A stretch of 64,000 bases of DNA, from contig NZ_JAAKZF010000014.1 of the NCBI RefSeq assembly GCF_011045125.1, forward strand, positions 48,436-112,435, read 5' to 3'. The position numbers were made by a program, and so were the translations under genes. Positions 28,667 through 38,982 of the stretch are shown piece after piece. Origin of the DNA: Allomesorhizobium camelthorni. Its GTDB lineage: Bacteria; Pseudomonadota; Alphaproteobacteria; Rhizobiales; Rhizobiaceae. The first letter of the stretch is position 1. The number at the start of each line of letters is the position of its first letter. The notes beneath the pieces were generated by a model. That model ran no database searches. It was not told where the DNA came from and was given only the letters and a program-made list of their open reading frames with translations.

Positions 28667-29875
28667 TCAGACGCGTTCGATGATGGTGGCGGTGCCCATG
28701 CCGGCGCCGATGCAGAGCGTCACCAGCGCGGTATTCAGGTCGCGGCGTTCAAGCTCGTCAAGCACCGTGCCAAAGATCATCGCTCCAGTCGCGCCGAGCG
28801 GATGGCCCATGGCGATAGCGCCGCCATTGACGTTGATCTTGTCGTGCGGAATGTCGAAAGCCTGCATGTAGCGCAGCACTACCGAGGCGAATGCCTCGTT
28901 CAGCTCGAACAGGTCGATGTCCGACAGCTTCATCTTCGCGCGCTTGAGCAGCTTTTCGGTCACGTCGACCGGACCAGTCAGCATGATCGCTGGCTCCGAA
29001 CCGATGTTGGCGACAGCGCGGATGCGTGCGCGCGGCTTCATCCCCATGGTCTTGCCGGCCTTTTTCGAGCCGAGCAGAACGGCGGCCGCGCCATCGACGA
29101 TGCCGGACGAATTGCCGGCGTGATGAACGTAGTTGACCTCTTCGATTTCCGGATAACGCTGCACGGCGACCGCGCCGAACCCGCCCATCTCGCCCGGCAT
29201 GGTGAAGGAGGGGTTGAGCGCGGCCAGCGACTGCATGTCTGTTGTCGGCCGCATATGCTCGTCGCGGTCGAGTATGGTCAGGCCGTTCTGGTCCTTCACC
29301 GGCACGACCGAATTCTTGAAGTAGCCCTTTTCCCAGGCTTTGGCGGCGCGCTTCTGGCTCTCCACCGCGTAGGCGTCGACATCGTCGCGCGAGAAGCCGT
29401 ATTTGGTGGCGATCAGGTCGGCTGAAACGCCCTGCGGCATGAAATAGGCGGGAAGGCCGACCGAAGGATCCATGAACCAGGCGCCGCCCGACATGCCCAT
29501 GCCGACGCGCGACATCGACTCGACGCCGCCGGCGATGACGATTTCGTCCGAGCCTTGGGCGATCTTGGCCGCGCCGAAATTGACCGCGTCGAGCCCTGAT
29601 GCGCAGAAGCGCGAGATCTGGATTCCGGGCGCCGTGGTCGCGTAGCCGGCCTCGAATGCCGACGAACGCGGAATGACCGAGCCGGCCTCGCCGACCGGGT
29701 CGACGCAGCCAAAGATGATGTCGTCGACGGTGCCGGTGTCGAGCCCGTTGCGGTCGCGCAGGGCTTCAAGGACCTTCGCGCCCAAGCGCACGGCCGGGAC
29801 CTCATGCAGCGAACCGTCTTTCTTGCCGCGGCCGCGCGGCGTGCGCACGGCGTCATAGACATAAGCTTCGGCCAT
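28667..29875 (-). CDS. fadA: Acetyl-CoA C-acyltransferase (thiolase)
   Basis: A 402-residue thiolase that cleaves 3-ketoacyl-CoA. The nucleophilic Cys lies in [18 protein letters not shown]. The C-terminal catalytic motifs are [18 protein letters not shown] (His) and [16 protein letters not shown] (Cys). Length and placement before fadJ fit FadA/FadI. It lies 28 bases downstream of the acyl-CoA dehydrogenase gene. Confidence 0.95.
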   Translation of the reverse strand: MAEAYVYDAVRTPRGRGKKDGSLHEVPAVRLGAKVLEALRDRNGLDTGTVDDIIFGCVDPVGEAGSVIPRSSAFEAGYATTAPGIQISRFCASGLDAVNFGAAKIAQGSDEIVIAGGVESMSRVGMGMSGGAWFMDPSVGLPAYFMPQGVSADLIATKYGFSRDDVDAYAVESQKRAAKAWEKGYFKNSVVPVKDQNGLTILDRDEHMRPTTDMQSLAALNPSFTMPGEMGGFGAVAVQRYPEIEEVNYVHHAGNSSGIVDGAAAVLLGSKKAGKTMGMKPRARIRAVANIGSEPAIMLTGPVDVTEKLLKRAKMKLSDIDLFELNEAFASVVLRYMQAFDIPHDKINVNGGAIAMGHPLGATGAMIFGTVLDELERRDLNTALVTLCIGAGMGTATIIERV

Positions 29876-29903
29876 CTTTCTTCTCCTCGAATGCGGACCG
29901 CTG

Positions 29904-31076
29904 CTAGAGGGAGCGGGCGATCAGCAGTTTCATGATCTCATTGGTGCCGCCATAGATGCGCTGGACGCGGGCGTCGCGGAACATTCGGGCGATCGGATAT
30001 TCGTTCATGTAGCCATAGCCGCCATGCAGTTGAAGGCATTCGTCCATGACTTTTCCCTGCAGGTCGGTCAGCCAGTATTTGGCCATCGAGGCTGTCACCG
30101 GGTCGAGCCCGCCATCGATGTGACGCGCCACGCAGTCATTGTAGAAAACGCGGCCGATGGTGGCTTCGGTCTTCAGTTCGGCGAGCTTGAACTGGGTGTT
30201 CTGGAATTCGAGGATCGTCTTGCCGAAGGCCTTCCGCTCCTTGACGTAGTCGATGGTCAGCGCCAGCGCGCGCTCCACGGCGGCAATCGCGGTGGTGCCG
30301 ATCTGCAGCCGCTCCTGCGGCAGCTGCTGCATCAACTGGATGAAGCCTTGCCCTTCCTCGTGACCGAGCAGATTGGAGGTAGGCACGCGAACATCGTTGA
30401 AGAACAGCTCGGACGTGTCGTTGGACTTCAGGCCGATCTTGTCGAGGTTGCGGCCGCGCTCGAAACCCTCGACCTCATCGGTTTCGACAACGATGAGCGA
30501 CGTGCCCTTGGCGCCCTTCGACGGATCGGTCTTGGTGACGACGATGATCAGGTTGGCGAGCTGGCCGTTGGTGATGAACGTCTTCGAGCCGTTGATGGCG
30601 TAATGGTTGCCGTCGCGTTTGGCCGAGGTCTTCACCCCCTGCAGGTCGGAGCCGGCCCCCGGCTCGGTCATGGCGATGGCGCCGATCAGCTCGCCGCTCG
30701 CCATCCTCGGCAGCCACTTTTTCTTCTGCTCTTCCGAACCGTAGTGGAGGATATAAGGGGCGACGATGGAATTGTGCAGGCCGATGCCGAAGCCGTCGAC
30801 GCCGACATGGCTGATCGCCTCGATGATGGCGCTCTCATGCGCGAAGGTTCCGCCAGAGCCGCCATATTCCTCCGGCATCGAGGCGCAGAGCAGGCCCGCT
30901 TCGCCGGCCTTCGTCCAGCTTTCGCGGTCGAACATCTCGGCCTTCTCGAATTCCTCGTAGCGCGGCGCGATTTCCTCCGAAAGGAAACGGGTCGCCATGT
31001 CGTAGAGCATGGCGACATCGTCGCCGGCCCAAGCGGGTTTTGGCAAGCCCAGGACTTCAGCAGGAACAATGGCCAC
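29904..31076 (-). CDS. Acyl-CoA dehydrogenase (390 residues)
   Basis: An FAD enzyme for the first step of beta-oxidation. AIAMTEPGAGSDLQGVKTSA is the flavin/substrate loop. LHGGYGYMNEYPIARMFRDA and RIYGGTNEIMKLLIARSL form the C-terminal signature. The start is a GTG at 31076 (V-A-I-V-P-A-E-V) preceded by GGAGG at five bases. The frame upstream of it runs into the preceding gene's strand and is not protein-like. Confidence 0.9.
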   Translation of the reverse strand: MAIVPAEVLGLPKPAWAGDDVAMLYDMATRFLSEEIAPRYEEFEKAEMFDRESWTKAGEAGLLCASMPEEYGGSGGTFAHESAIIEAISHVGVDGFGIGLHNSIVAPYILHYGSEEQKKKWLPRMASGELIGAIAMTEPGAGSDLQGVKTSAKRDGNHYAINGSKTFITNGQLANLIIVVTKTDPSKGAKGTSLIVVETDEVEGFERGRNLDKIGLKSNDTSELFFNDVRVPTSNLLGHEEGQGFIQLMQQLPQERLQIGTTAIAAVERALALTIDYVKERKAFGKTILEFQNTQFKLAELKTEATIGRVFYNDCVARHIDGGLDPVTASMAKYWLTDLQGKVMDECLQLHGGYGYMNEYPIARMFRDARVQRIYGGTNEIMKLLIARSL

Positions 31077-31135
31077 AATTTCCTCCGCTTCGGCTTTTTT
31101 TGACGCGAGGCCGGGTCGAGCCGGCCCCACGGAAA

Positions 31136-32929
31136 TCAGAACGCTTCGGCCGGCAGCGCCATCATCGACCCCGCGCCGCTCGAAATGCGGGCCAGATGCG
31201 CCGACGTTTCCGGCATCACACGTTCCATGAAATAGCGGCCTGTGACCAGCTTGTTTTCGTAGAATGATGCTTTGCCGCCGGCCCCGCCTGCGAGCTTGCC
31301 CTGCGCGACCTTGACCATCTGCGCCCACATATAGCCGAGCGAGACCAGGCCGAAGAGATGCAAATAGTCGGTGGAGGCGGCGCCCGCATTGTCGGGGTTC
31401 TGCATGCCGTTCTGCATCAGCCACATGGTCGCGGCCTGCAGGTCGTTGAGACCCTTCTTGAGCTGCTTGGTGAACGGCACCATCTTCTCGTCGGCGCGGT
31501 TCTCCTCGCAGAACTCGCCGACCTCCTTGAAGAATGCCTGGACCGCGCGGCCGCCATTCAAGGCCAGCTTGCGGCCGACGAGGTCGAGCGCCTGGATGCC
31601 GTTGGCGCCTTCGTAGATCATGGCGATGCGGGCATCGCGCACGAACTGGCTCATGCCGTGCTCTTCGATATAGCCATGGCCGCCGAAGACCTGCTGCGCC
31701 ATCACGGCATGGTCAAAACCCTTGTCGGTCAGCACGCCTTTGATGATCGGCGTCATCAGGCCCATATGGTCGTCAGCCGCCTGGCGCTCCTTGTCGTTGC
31801 CCGAACGGTGCGCGACATCCGACTTGATCGCCGTCCACAGGATCAGCGCGCGGCCGGCCTCATTGAACGCCTTCATGGTCATCAGATTGCGGCGGATGTC
31901 GGGGTGCACGATGATCGGATCGGCCTTCTTGTCCAGCGCCTTTGGGCCGGTCAGGGAGCGGCCCTGGATGCGGTCGCGGGCATAGGCAACGGCGTTCTGG
32001 TACGCGATCTCCGAGATGCACAATCCCTGCATGCCGACGGACAGACGCGCCTCGTTCATCATCGTGAACATGGCCTTCAGGCCGCCATTCGGCTCGCCGA
32101 GCAGATGGCCCTCGGCCTCGTCATAATTCAGGACGCACGTCGAGTTGCCGTGGATGCCCATCTTCTCTTCGATCGAGCCGCAGGACACACCGTTGCGATC
32201 GCCCAACTCGCCGCCCTTCAGCTTGAATTTGGGCACGATGAACAGCGAGATGCCCTTGACGCCTTCCGGTGCGCCTTCGATGCGCGCCAGCACCAGATGG
32301 ACGATGTTCTCGGCCATGTCATGCTCGCCGGCGGAGATGAATATCTTCTGGCCTGAAATCCTGTAGCTGCCGTCGCCGTTGGGGACTGCCTTGGTCCGCA
32401 GCAGGCCCAGATCGGTGCCGCAATGCGGCTCAGTCAGGTTCATGGTGCCGGTCCAGAGACCTTCGACCATCTTCGGCAGGAATTTCTGCTCCTGTTCGTC
32501 CGAGCCATGGACGAGGATCGCCGCGATGGCGCCCTGGGTAAGGCCAGGATACATCATCAGCGCCATGTTGGCGGAGGAAAGATATTCGCCGACCGCAGAA
32601 TGGACGGTATACGGCAGACCCTGGCCGCCATACTCCGTCGGCGCGGCTAGACCCATCCAGCCGCCTTCGCGATACTGGTCGAAGGCTTCCTTGAAGCCCT
32701 TGGGTGTGGTGACGGAGCCGTCCTCGTGGCGGACGCAGCCCTCGATGTCGCCGATGCGGTTGGTCGGCAGGATGACGTTTTCGGCAAGCTTGGCGCCCTC
32801 GGCGAGAATCACTTCGAGCACATCGGGCGTGGCGTCGGAAAAACCGGGGAGATTGCTGTAGCGCTCGTAGCCCAGCACTTCGTTCAGCACGAACAGCGTG
32901 TCTTGAACCGGCGCTTTGTATGTCGGCAT
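31136..32929 (-). CDS. Acyl-CoA dehydrogenase with C-terminal extension (FadE-like)
   Basis: A 597-residue acyl-CoA dehydrogenase of the long type with an extra C-terminal domain. It starts [20 protein letters not shown]. Catalytic-fold motifs are [30 protein letters not shown] and [20 protein letters not shown] followed by [20 protein letters not shown]. It probably takes longer or aryl substrates than its 390-residue neighbour. It is the first gene of the five-gene operon and is preceded by a palindromic operator at 33015-33040. Confidence 0.93.
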   Translation of the reverse strand: MPTYKAPVQDTLFVLNEVLGYERYSNLPGFSDATPDVLEVILAEGAKLAENVILPTNRIGDIEGCVRHEDGSVTTPKGFKEAFDQYREGGWMGLAAPTEYGGQGLPYTVHSAVGEYLSSANMALMMYPGLTQGAIAAILVHGSDEQEQKFLPKMVEGLWTGTMNLTEPHCGTDLGLLRTKAVPNGDGSYRISGQKIFISAGEHDMAENIVHLVLARIEGAPEGVKGISLFIVPKFKLKGGELGDRNGVSCGSIEEKMGIHGNSTCVLNYDEAEGHLLGEPNGGLKAMFTMMNEARLSVGMQGLCISEIAYQNAVAYARDRIQGRSLTGPKALDKKADPIIVHPDIRRNLMTMKAFNEAGRALILWTAIKSDVAHRSGNDKERQAADDHMGLMTPIIKGVLTDKGFDHAVMAQQVFGGHGYIEEHGMSQFVRDARIAMIYEGANGIQALDLVGRKLALNGGRAVQAFFKEVGEFCEENRADEKMVPFTKQLKKGLNDLQAATMWLMQNGMQNPDNAGAASTDYLHLFGLVSLGYMWAQMVKVAQGKLAGGAGGKASFYENKLVTGRYFMERVMPETSAHLARISSGAGSMMALPAEAF

Positions 32930-33014
32930 CTCTTTTCCTCCAGCACGCGATTTCTGACGGCCATGAAAAGCGCCTGCCGGGCGCTGGCGGCCTCGATCGA
33001 ACGGTCATAGCAAT

Positions 33015-33040
33015 AATTGACGTTTGCGTAAACGTCAATT
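33015..33040. promoter_or_regulatory. Palindromic operator upstream of the fatty acid operon
   Basis: Eleven-base arms (AATTGACGTTT and AAACGTCAATT) surround GCGT. It lies 86 bases before the first acyl-CoA dehydrogenase start. The 13-base core ACGTTTGCGTAAA recurs with one change in front of the MerR-family gene (33785-33797). This links both to the same regulator and resembles the ACGT-rich sites known for LiuR-type MerR regulators. Confidence 0.7.
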
Positions 33041-33183
33041 GCTGTCGTGCACGGAATCGTACTTGGAGCCGCGCTGAATGCGAAGCGGATTGTGCGGCTC
33101 GATGCCCGCACGAAACGACAAAGGCGCGGGAATTCCCGCGCCTTTCGTCTGCAAAACTGTTGAGTGTTCGCCTTGCCGGAAGC

Positions 33184-33657
33184 TCAGGCGGCGCTGTTCG
33201 TCTGCGTGGATCGCTCGGCGAGCATCTTGCGCACCAGAGTCATCGAGTTGCTCAGCTCGTTGATGGCGTCCTCAATCACGTCCCTCTGCTTCTGCAGGCG
33301 GGCGAGCTGCTTCTCGGACTTGTCGAGCGCGAGGCGGAGCTGCTTTGTGTTTGTGCCGGACGGATCGTAAAGATCCATCATCTGCTTCACATCGCGCAGC
33401 GAAAAGCCGACCTTGCGGCCGAGCAGGATCAGCTTCAGCCGAGCCTTGTCGCGGCGGGTATAAAGACGCGTGCTGCCGTCGCGGTGGGGATGGAGCAACC
33501 CCTTGTCTTCGTAAAAGCGAAGCGTGCGCAGCGTCACGCCGAACTTCTTGGCCATCTCGCCGATCCTGAGAAAGCCGTCCCCGGCTTCGCCCGAATCGAC
33601 GAACATGTTGTCTGCAGCGCCAGCATTGTCGCCGGCTTTCATTGGCTTCATGGTCAT
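33184..33657 (-). CDS. MerR-family transcriptional regulator (LiuR-like)
   Basis: A 157-residue regulator. The helix-turn-helix lies at about residues 33-70 (FLRIGEMAKKFGVTLRTLRF, then YEDKGLLHPHRDGSTRLYTR), followed by a dimerisation coiled coil (QLRLALDKSEKQLARLQKQR). I chose MTMKPMKAGDN at 33657; the open frame upstream contains the operator and is rejected. There is no Cys metal site, which suits an acyl-CoA-responsive MerR member. It probably controls the operon at 25866-32929 and its own promoter. Confidence 0.85.
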   Translation of the reverse strand: MTMKPMKAGDNAGAADNMFVDSGEAGDGFLRIGEMAKKFGVTLRTLRFYEDKGLLHPHRDGSTRLYTRRDKARLKLILLGRKVGFSLRDVKQMMDLYDPSGTNTKQLRLALDKSEKQLARLQKQRDVIEDAINELSNSMTLVRKMLAERSTQTNSAA

Positions 33658-34095
33658 TTTGCTTTCCCCGTTCGTGGGCGCTGCGGTCGGGCCGCTCTGC
33701 GCCGGGCGGAAGCATTCGGGGCGTTGGCTTCCAGCTATGGTTTCAACTAATGGCTGCGTAAGCTGAGCGGGTTCCCGCACTTTTACGTTTACGTAAATGA
33801 TATAATCGGGTGGTCTAGGCGACGCAAGCCTTGTCTTCGCTGATAGAGTGTCGCACCGCCGCGACGAATGCGTCATTCATTTTAGACAATCCTTGCCCGA
33901 TCTTAAGCTTGGTTAACGGCTTGTTTACCACGTTGGGCGAATTGTGCGCGTGTCGGTCTGCCGTGGCTATTTTGTACCTGGTTCTTCACGGTTTCCGAAG
34001 CGCGGCGCAGGGCCACGCTTCGTCTTCCACGGCTTCGCCGCGGTCAGACCCGGCACGGATTTCGAACCCGGCAGGGCGGCCGGAGAAACTGGCAG
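33658..34095. other. Divergent intergenic region holding an operator
   Basis: The 438 bases between the MerR-family gene and the PodJ-like gene contain the near-palindrome at 33782-33798 and no convincing gene. The promoters for both divergent genes must lie here, but no clear -35/-10 pair stands out. Confidence 0.5.
33782..33798. promoter_or_regulatory. Likely autoregulatory MerR-family operator
   Basis: TTTACGTTTACGTAAA (33782-33797) has six-base arms TTTACG and CGTAAA around TTTA. It shares the ACGTTT(A/G)CGTAAA core with the site before the acyl-CoA dehydrogenase operon. It lies about 125 bases upstream of the chosen regulator start. Confidence 0.65.
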
Positions 34096-37000
34096 ATGGG
34101 CGTTTCGATGAACAGCAAGCGGTCATATCTCGACACACTGAATGCCGGAAGACAGCGAAGGCCGCATACCACGCTCGAGCAGCTTAACCGCTCGCTGGAA
34201 ACGCTTGAGCAGCGGCTGGGTCGCTCGCCCGAACGGACCGACGATTATGCGGCGCGCGGCGAGACGGATCGCACGAGCCCGCACGCCCGCCTTGAAACCA
34301 ACATGCCTTATTCGTCGCGTATGCGCGAGCAGCCTTACCAGTCGATCGCGCGCGACATGGACCGCCTGCGCGGGCAGGAGGACGGGATCGCCGCGGCCGG
34401 CAAGATCGCCGGCGAGTTGAAGACGCTGCGCGAGGAGCTGCGCCTGCAGGTCACTTCCGGCATTCGCCGTGAATTCGAGACCCTGCGAAAGGACATTGAG
34501 CGGGCCTATTCGTCCGGCGCTGCAACGCGGGTGGGTGAAGAACTCGGCCGCGAATTCGAGCGCATCGCGACCGCGATCCAGACGCTTTCGGAGCGCAGCG
34601 ACGACAAGAGCATCAACATGCTGCGGCTGGAGCTGGAGCAGGTGAAGGCAGCGCTCGACACGCTCGCCCGCGAGGAGACCGTGCTTTCGGTCGACCGCCG
34701 CTGGGACGAATTCGACCGCCGCTGGAGCGATTTCGAGGATCGCGCCGACGCGCGCCAGCGGGCGGGAGAGCCTGGCCTGGCGGCGCTTACCGCACGGCTC
34801 GAGCAGATCAGCGACGCGGTCAACAACCTTCCCGAATCGCTGTCGCTGCGCTCGCTCGAAGAGAAGGTGCGCACGCTGGCCGGCGCCGTCGACCATTTCG
34901 CCCGCCAGCAGGAACATGGCGGGTCAGAGACGTTCGCCCTGATCGAGGAGCGGCTAGACGAGATTTCTCGCGCAATCGTGGCTTCGACGGCCGCCGCCCA
35001 AATGCCCAACTTCGACCCCGAGCCCTTCGAGCGCATCGAGGCGCGGATCTCGGCGCTGGCGCGGCAGATCGATGAAGTCGCCGAGGACCGCCCGGCGGGC
35101 GAAGTCATCGAACGCATCAACTTCCTGTCGCAGCGCGTCGACGAACTTGCAGCACACACCAACGTGCCCAGCCAGGCGGTGGAGCGGCTGGCCAAGCAGA
35201 TCGCGATTATAGCCGACAAGATCGACCGGGTCCCAACGCCGCCGGATGCCGACTACATCTTCCAGGGTATCGAGCAGCGCTTCGATCTTCTGTCCAGCAT
35301 GATCGAGCGCCGGCAGGGCGACGCGCTGGAACAGGGCAATATGCTGTTCCGCGACCTCGAACGCCGCCTCGACGAAGTGGCCGATCGGCTCGACCAGAGG
35401 GTGCCGGACGCAACCTTCGACAATGCCGCGATCATGAATGCGATCGATGCGCGCTTTGCAGCGCTGGCCGACAAGATTGCCGCGGGCGGAGCCGGCGAGC
35501 CCGGTAGCGATGCCATACGCGGGTTGGAGGCACGGCTGGAAAGCATTTCGAGCCGGCTCGATTCCTCATCGGCGCAGTTCGCCGGCATCGATCCGGAACT
35601 TATCCGCAGCCTTGAAGCGCAGGTGTCCGGGCTTTCCAACCACCTCACGCGTCCTGGAACGCCCCTGCCGGAATTCGAGGATATCGGGCCACGCCTCGAC
35701 GATATCGAGAAGTCGATCGCCGGCAGCCGCGAATCGATCCTCGAAGCCGCGCGCCAGGCGGCCGAGAATGCGGTGCGCTCGCTCGACGGCTCGCAGACGC
35801 ACACGGCCGCCGTCACCGGCCTCGCTCAGGACCTGAAAGCGCTGGAGGCGCTGACGCGCCGCTCCGATGAACGCAACACCAAGACTTTCGAGGCGATCCA
35901 CGACACGCTGATCAAGATCGTCGACCGCCTCGGCTCGCTGGAGAATTCCGACGACGCCCCGGCCGCTCCCAAGCCGGCGCCGCAGCGCAAGCTGTCGCTG
36001 CAGGACGCGCCATCTCTCGATTTCGATGACGCCATGCCGCTTCATGCCGCGGAGGACGTCGCTCCCGCAGGGCGCGGCCAGCGCACGCCCGCCGAAGCTG
36101 CCGCGGCGGCTGCGGAAGCCGCCCTCGGCTCTGACAGCATCGCGGAAAGCGAGCCTTCCGGCAGGCGCTCCATGCTCGGCGGTATCGCGCGCGCGCTGAC
36201 CGGCCGCAAGGACAAGGAAACGCTGCCGCTGGCAGGTTCGGCCCCGGCCGCTGCCGCGAGCGAAGCCCCCAGTGTCGATCTCGACGAACCGCTCGACCCC
36301 AAATTCGCCAACCGTCCGCTGGAGCCCGGTTCGGGCGGCCCAGATCTCAACGCGATCATGAAGCGCGTGCGCGACGAGCGCGGCCAACCGCCCAAGCCGA
36401 ACGAACCCGACGCAGCCAAATCCGATTTCATCGCTGCGGCCCGCCGCGCGGCCCAAGCGGCGGCGGCGGAAGCCGAAGTGCTGAAGCGCAATGCCGATCT
36501 TGGCGGACCGGTGCGGGCACTCAGGATCGGCGACCTCTTGAAGAAGCGGCGCAAGACCATCCTGATGGCCAGCGCCGGCATCATTATCGCGCTTGCCGGC
36601 CTTCAGCTCGGCAAGGCATTCCTGGCGGACGGCGGCGAGATCGCGGAAATTTCGACTGTCCCGCTCGTGGCCCAGCAGCAGATCGAAACCGCCTCGACCC
36701 AGGAGTCAGCGCAGGACGACGCTGGGCCGCAGGCAGCGCTCGAAGAAACCGCACCAGAGGCCGAGCTGCAAAACGTCGCGCCCGACGAACAGGATGCGAT
36801 GCGCAAGGTCGACGAGGAACCGCGGTCCGACGCCCCCGAGCCATGGGAAGACACTCAGGCTGCCGAGATTTCGCCGGAAGTACCGGCCACTCAGGCAGGA
36901 GGCGTGCGGCCTGTCCAACCGGCCTTGGAGAAGGAAATTTCTGCGGCCGCTTCGCCTACCGAACCGCAGCCACAGATGGACCTTGTGTCGACGGCAAGCG

Positions 37001-37878
37001 CTTCTCCCTCCCCCGCAACGCCTGCCGTCACCGTGCCGGTCGAGGCCGGCCCAGTGGCGCTTCGCGAGGCGGCGGACGCCGGCGACGCCAAGGCGCTGTT
37101 CGAAATTGCCTCGCGCTATGCCGACGGCCGCGGGGTGACCGCCGACATGAAAGAGGCGGCGAAATGGTACGAGAAATCCGCCGAACTCGGCTTCGCCCCG
37201 GCGCAGTACCGCATCGGCAACCTCTATGAGAAAGGCGTCGGCGTCGAACGCGACGTGCAGAAATCGAAGACCTGGTACCAACTCGCGGCGGCGCAGGGCA
37301 ACGCCAGCGCCATGCACAATCTGGCGGTGCTGTTCGCCATGGGCGCGGACGGCACGGCCGACAATGAATCGGCGGCGCGCTGGTTCACCGACGCCGCCGA
37401 GCTCGGCGTCAAGGACAGCCAGTTCAACCTCGGCATTCTCGCGGCCAAGGGCGTCGGCATGACGCAGAACCTCGAGGAATCCTACAAATGGTTCGCGCTG
37501 GTCGCCAAGGCAGGCGACCGCGACGCCTCAGCCAAGCGCGACGAGATCGCCAATGCGCTGCGCCCGGAGCAGCTTGAACGCGCCCGCGCCGCGGCCGAAC
37601 TGTGGAAGGCCAAGCCGCTCGACCCGCAGGCCAACGCAGTCGACATACCCGAATCCTGGCAGGAAAGCACCGATACTACCGCCGGCATCGACATGAAGAA
37701 GGCGGTGCAGAACATCCAGTCGATCTTGAACAAGAACGGATACGACGCCGGCGGCGCTGACGGCGTCATGGGCGAGAAAACCAAGAACGCGATCATCGCT
37801 TTCCAGAAGGACAACGAGCTGGCGCCGACCGGCGAGATCGACGAAAAGCTGGTTCGCGCGCTGATTGCGCGCAAATGA
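34096..37878 (+). CDS. PodJ-like polar/peptidoglycan-associated SEL1 repeat protein
   Basis: A 1260-residue protein. The first 600 or so residues are coiled-coil-rich (Leu, Glu, Arg heptads such as TLEQLNRSLETLEQRLGR). An Ala/Pro-rich linker leads to one membrane helix near residue 820 (ILMASAGIIIALAGLQL). After it come a disordered periplasmic region and Sel1 repeats at about 985-1150 (DAKALFEIASRYADGRGV; APAQYRIGNLYEKGVGV). A peptidoglycan-binding domain closes the protein (IQSILNKNGYDAGGADGVMG). The layout matches PodJ/localisation-factor-like proteins that organise the cell pole. A GGAG precedes the ATG by ten bases; MNSKRSYL at 34108 is an alternative start. Confidence 0.85.
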   Translation: MGVSMNSKRSYLDTLNAGRQRRPHTTLEQLNRSLETLEQRLGRSPERTDDYAARGETDRTSPHARLETNMPYSSRMREQPYQSIARDMDRLRGQEDGIAAAGKIAGELKTLREELRLQVTSGIRREFETLRKDIERAYSSGAATRVGEELGREFERIATAIQTLSERSDDKSINMLRLELEQVKAALDTLAREETVLSVDRRWDEFDRRWSDFEDRADARQRAGEPGLAALTARLEQISDAVNNLPESLSLRSLEEKVRTLAGAVDHFARQQEHGGSETFALIEERLDEISRAIVASTAAAQMPNFDPEPFERIEARISALARQIDEVAEDRPAGEVIERINFLSQRVDELAAHTNVPSQAVERLAKQIAIIADKIDRVPTPPDADYIFQGIEQRFDLLSSMIERRQGDALEQGNMLFRDLERRLDEVADRLDQRVPDATFDNAAIMNAIDARFAALADKIAAGGAGEPGSDAIRGLEARLESISSRLDSSSAQFAGIDPELIRSLEAQVSGLSNHLTRPGTPLPEFEDIGPRLDDIEKSIAGSRESILEAARQAAENAVRSLDGSQTHTAAVTGLAQDLKALEALTRRSDERNTKTFEAIHDTLIKIVDRLGSLENSDDAPAAPKPAPQRKLSLQDAPSLDFDDAMPLHAAEDVAPAGRGQRTPAEAAAAAAEAALGSDSIAESEPSGRRSMLGGIARALTGRKDKETLPLAGSAPAAAASEAPSVDLDEPLDPKFANRPLEPGSGGPDLNAIMKRVRDERGQPPKPNEPDAAKSDFIAAARRAAQAAAAEAEVLKRNADLGGPVRALRIGDLLKKRRKTILMASAGIIIALAGLQLGKAFLADGGEIAEISTVPLVAQQQIETASTQESAQDDAGPQAALEETAPEAELQNVAPDEQDAMRKVDEEPRSDAPEPWEDTQAAEISPEVPATQAGGVRPVQPALEKEISAAASPTEPQPQMDLVSTASASPSPATPAVTVPVEAGPVALREAADAGDAKALFEIASRYADGRGVTADMKEAAKWYEKSAELGFAPAQYRIGNLYEKGVGVERDVQKSKTWYQLAAAQGNASAMHNLAVLFAMGADGTADNESAARWFTDAAELGVKDSQFNLGILAAKGVGMTQNLEESYKWFALVAKAGDRDASAKRDEIANALRPEQLERARAAAELWKAKPLDPQANAVDIPESWQESTDTTAGIDMKKAVQNIQSILNKNGYDAGGADGVMGEKTKNAIIAFQKDNELAPTGEIDEKLVRALIARK

Positions 37879-37950
37879 TCGCATCAGGCGTCGCTGCCGG
37901 AACGCTTTGGTTACGGATTCGATGATAACCTGTTGAGATGGTTTTTATTT

Positions 37951-37987
37951 CGACAATGCGGTGAAGTTTGACTTCGCCGCATTGTCG
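37951..37987. repeat. 17-base-pair stem-loop upstream of the TauE gene
   Basis: The left arm 37951-37967 (cgacaatgcggtgaagt) pairs with 37971-37987 through one G-U pair, closing on a three-base loop. It sits 72 bases before the TauE-family start. A T-rich run precedes it and does not follow it on the plus strand, so it is not a simple terminator for the gene at 34096-37878. It may mark an RNA 3' end or a regulator site. Confidence 0.55.
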
Positions 37988-38058
37988 GCGCAAGAGCCAT
38001 GTAACCCGAGGACAAGGGACGGTCTTCGCCGACAGGCACATACAATCGAGTTTGACGG

Positions 38059-38982
38059 GTGGGCATCTATCTCCCGATCGCTGAAATGTCCGTTAACGTG
38101 CTGGTGCTGCTTGCGATGGGCGCGGCGGTGGGCTTCCTGTCGGGCATGTTCGGGGTTGGCGGCGGCTTCCTGATCACCCCGCTCCTGATCTTCTACAACA
38201 TTCCTCCGGCCATCGCGGTCGCCACCGGCGCCAACCAGGTTATTGCATCTTCCTTTTCCGGCGCGCTGGCGCATTTCAAGCGCGGAACGCTCGATTTCAA
38301 GCTCGGCACAGTGCTTCTGGCCGGCGGCATCGTCGGGTCCACGATCGGCATCTATGCGTTTTCGCTGCTGCGCGCCCTCGGCCAACTCGACCTGTTTATT
38401 TCCCTACTCTACGTCGTCTTCCTCGGCCTGGTCGGCGGCTTGATGCTGGTCGAGAGCGTGAACGCCATCAGGCGCGCCAAAGGCGGTGCGGCCCCGACGC
38501 TGAAGAAACCCGGCCAGCACAACTGGATCCACCGGCTGCCGCTGAAGATGCGGTTTCGCGCCTCGAAGCTCTTCGTCAGCGTCATCCCGGTTCTGGCGCT
38601 TGGCGCAGGCATCGGCTTCCTTTCGGCGATCATGGGCGTCGGCGGCGGCTTCATCATGGTGCCGGCTTTGATCTATCTCCTGAAGGTGCCGACAAACGTC
38701 GTGGTCGGCACTTCGCTGTTCCAGATCATCTTCGTCGCCGCTTTCAGCACCATCATCCACGCAACAACCAACCAGACGGTCGACATCGTCCTGGCGTTCG
38801 TACTCATGCTGGGCGGCGTCGCTGGCGCGCAATATGGCGCGAAAGCCGGGCAGAAGCTGCGCGGCGAGCAGTTGCGCGCGCTCCTCGGGATGCTGGTGCT
38901 GGCGGTTGCCGTGCGCTTGGCCTTCGGCCTGTTCCTGCCCCCGCCCAGCCTCTATTCGCTCACCGGGTTGACGGTGCCATGA
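38059..38982 (+). CDS. TauE/SafE-family sulfite exporter-like membrane protein
   Basis: A 307-residue, 8-9-helix transporter with the two family repeats GFLSGMFGVGGGFLITPLLI and GFLSAIMGVGGGFIMVPALI. The family exports sulfite or other small organosulfur anions, but the substrate is undetermined here. The start is a GTG at 38059; MSVNVL nine codons later is an alternative. Its stop overlaps the next gene's ATG (ATGA). Confidence 0.88.
   Translation: MGIYLPIAEMSVNVLVLLAMGAAVGFLSGMFGVGGGFLITPLLIFYNIPPAIAVATGANQVIASSFSGALAHFKRGTLDFKLGTVLLAGGIVGSTIGIYAFSLLRALGQLDLFISLLYVVFLGLVGGLMLVESVNAIRRAKGGAAPTLKKPGQHNWIHRLPLKMRFRASKLFVSVIPVLALGAGIGFLSAIMGVGGGFIMVPALIYLLKVPTNVVVGTSLFQIIFVAAFSTIIHATTNQTVDIVLAFVLMLGGVAGAQYGAKAGQKLRGEQLRALLGMLVLAVAVRLAFGLFLPPPSLYSLTGLTVP

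Noticed and set aside
26416..28683. 755-codon plus-strand frame
   Set aside because: It is the antisense shadow of fadJ, rich in Arg, His and Asp as expected for a mirrored high-GC gene.
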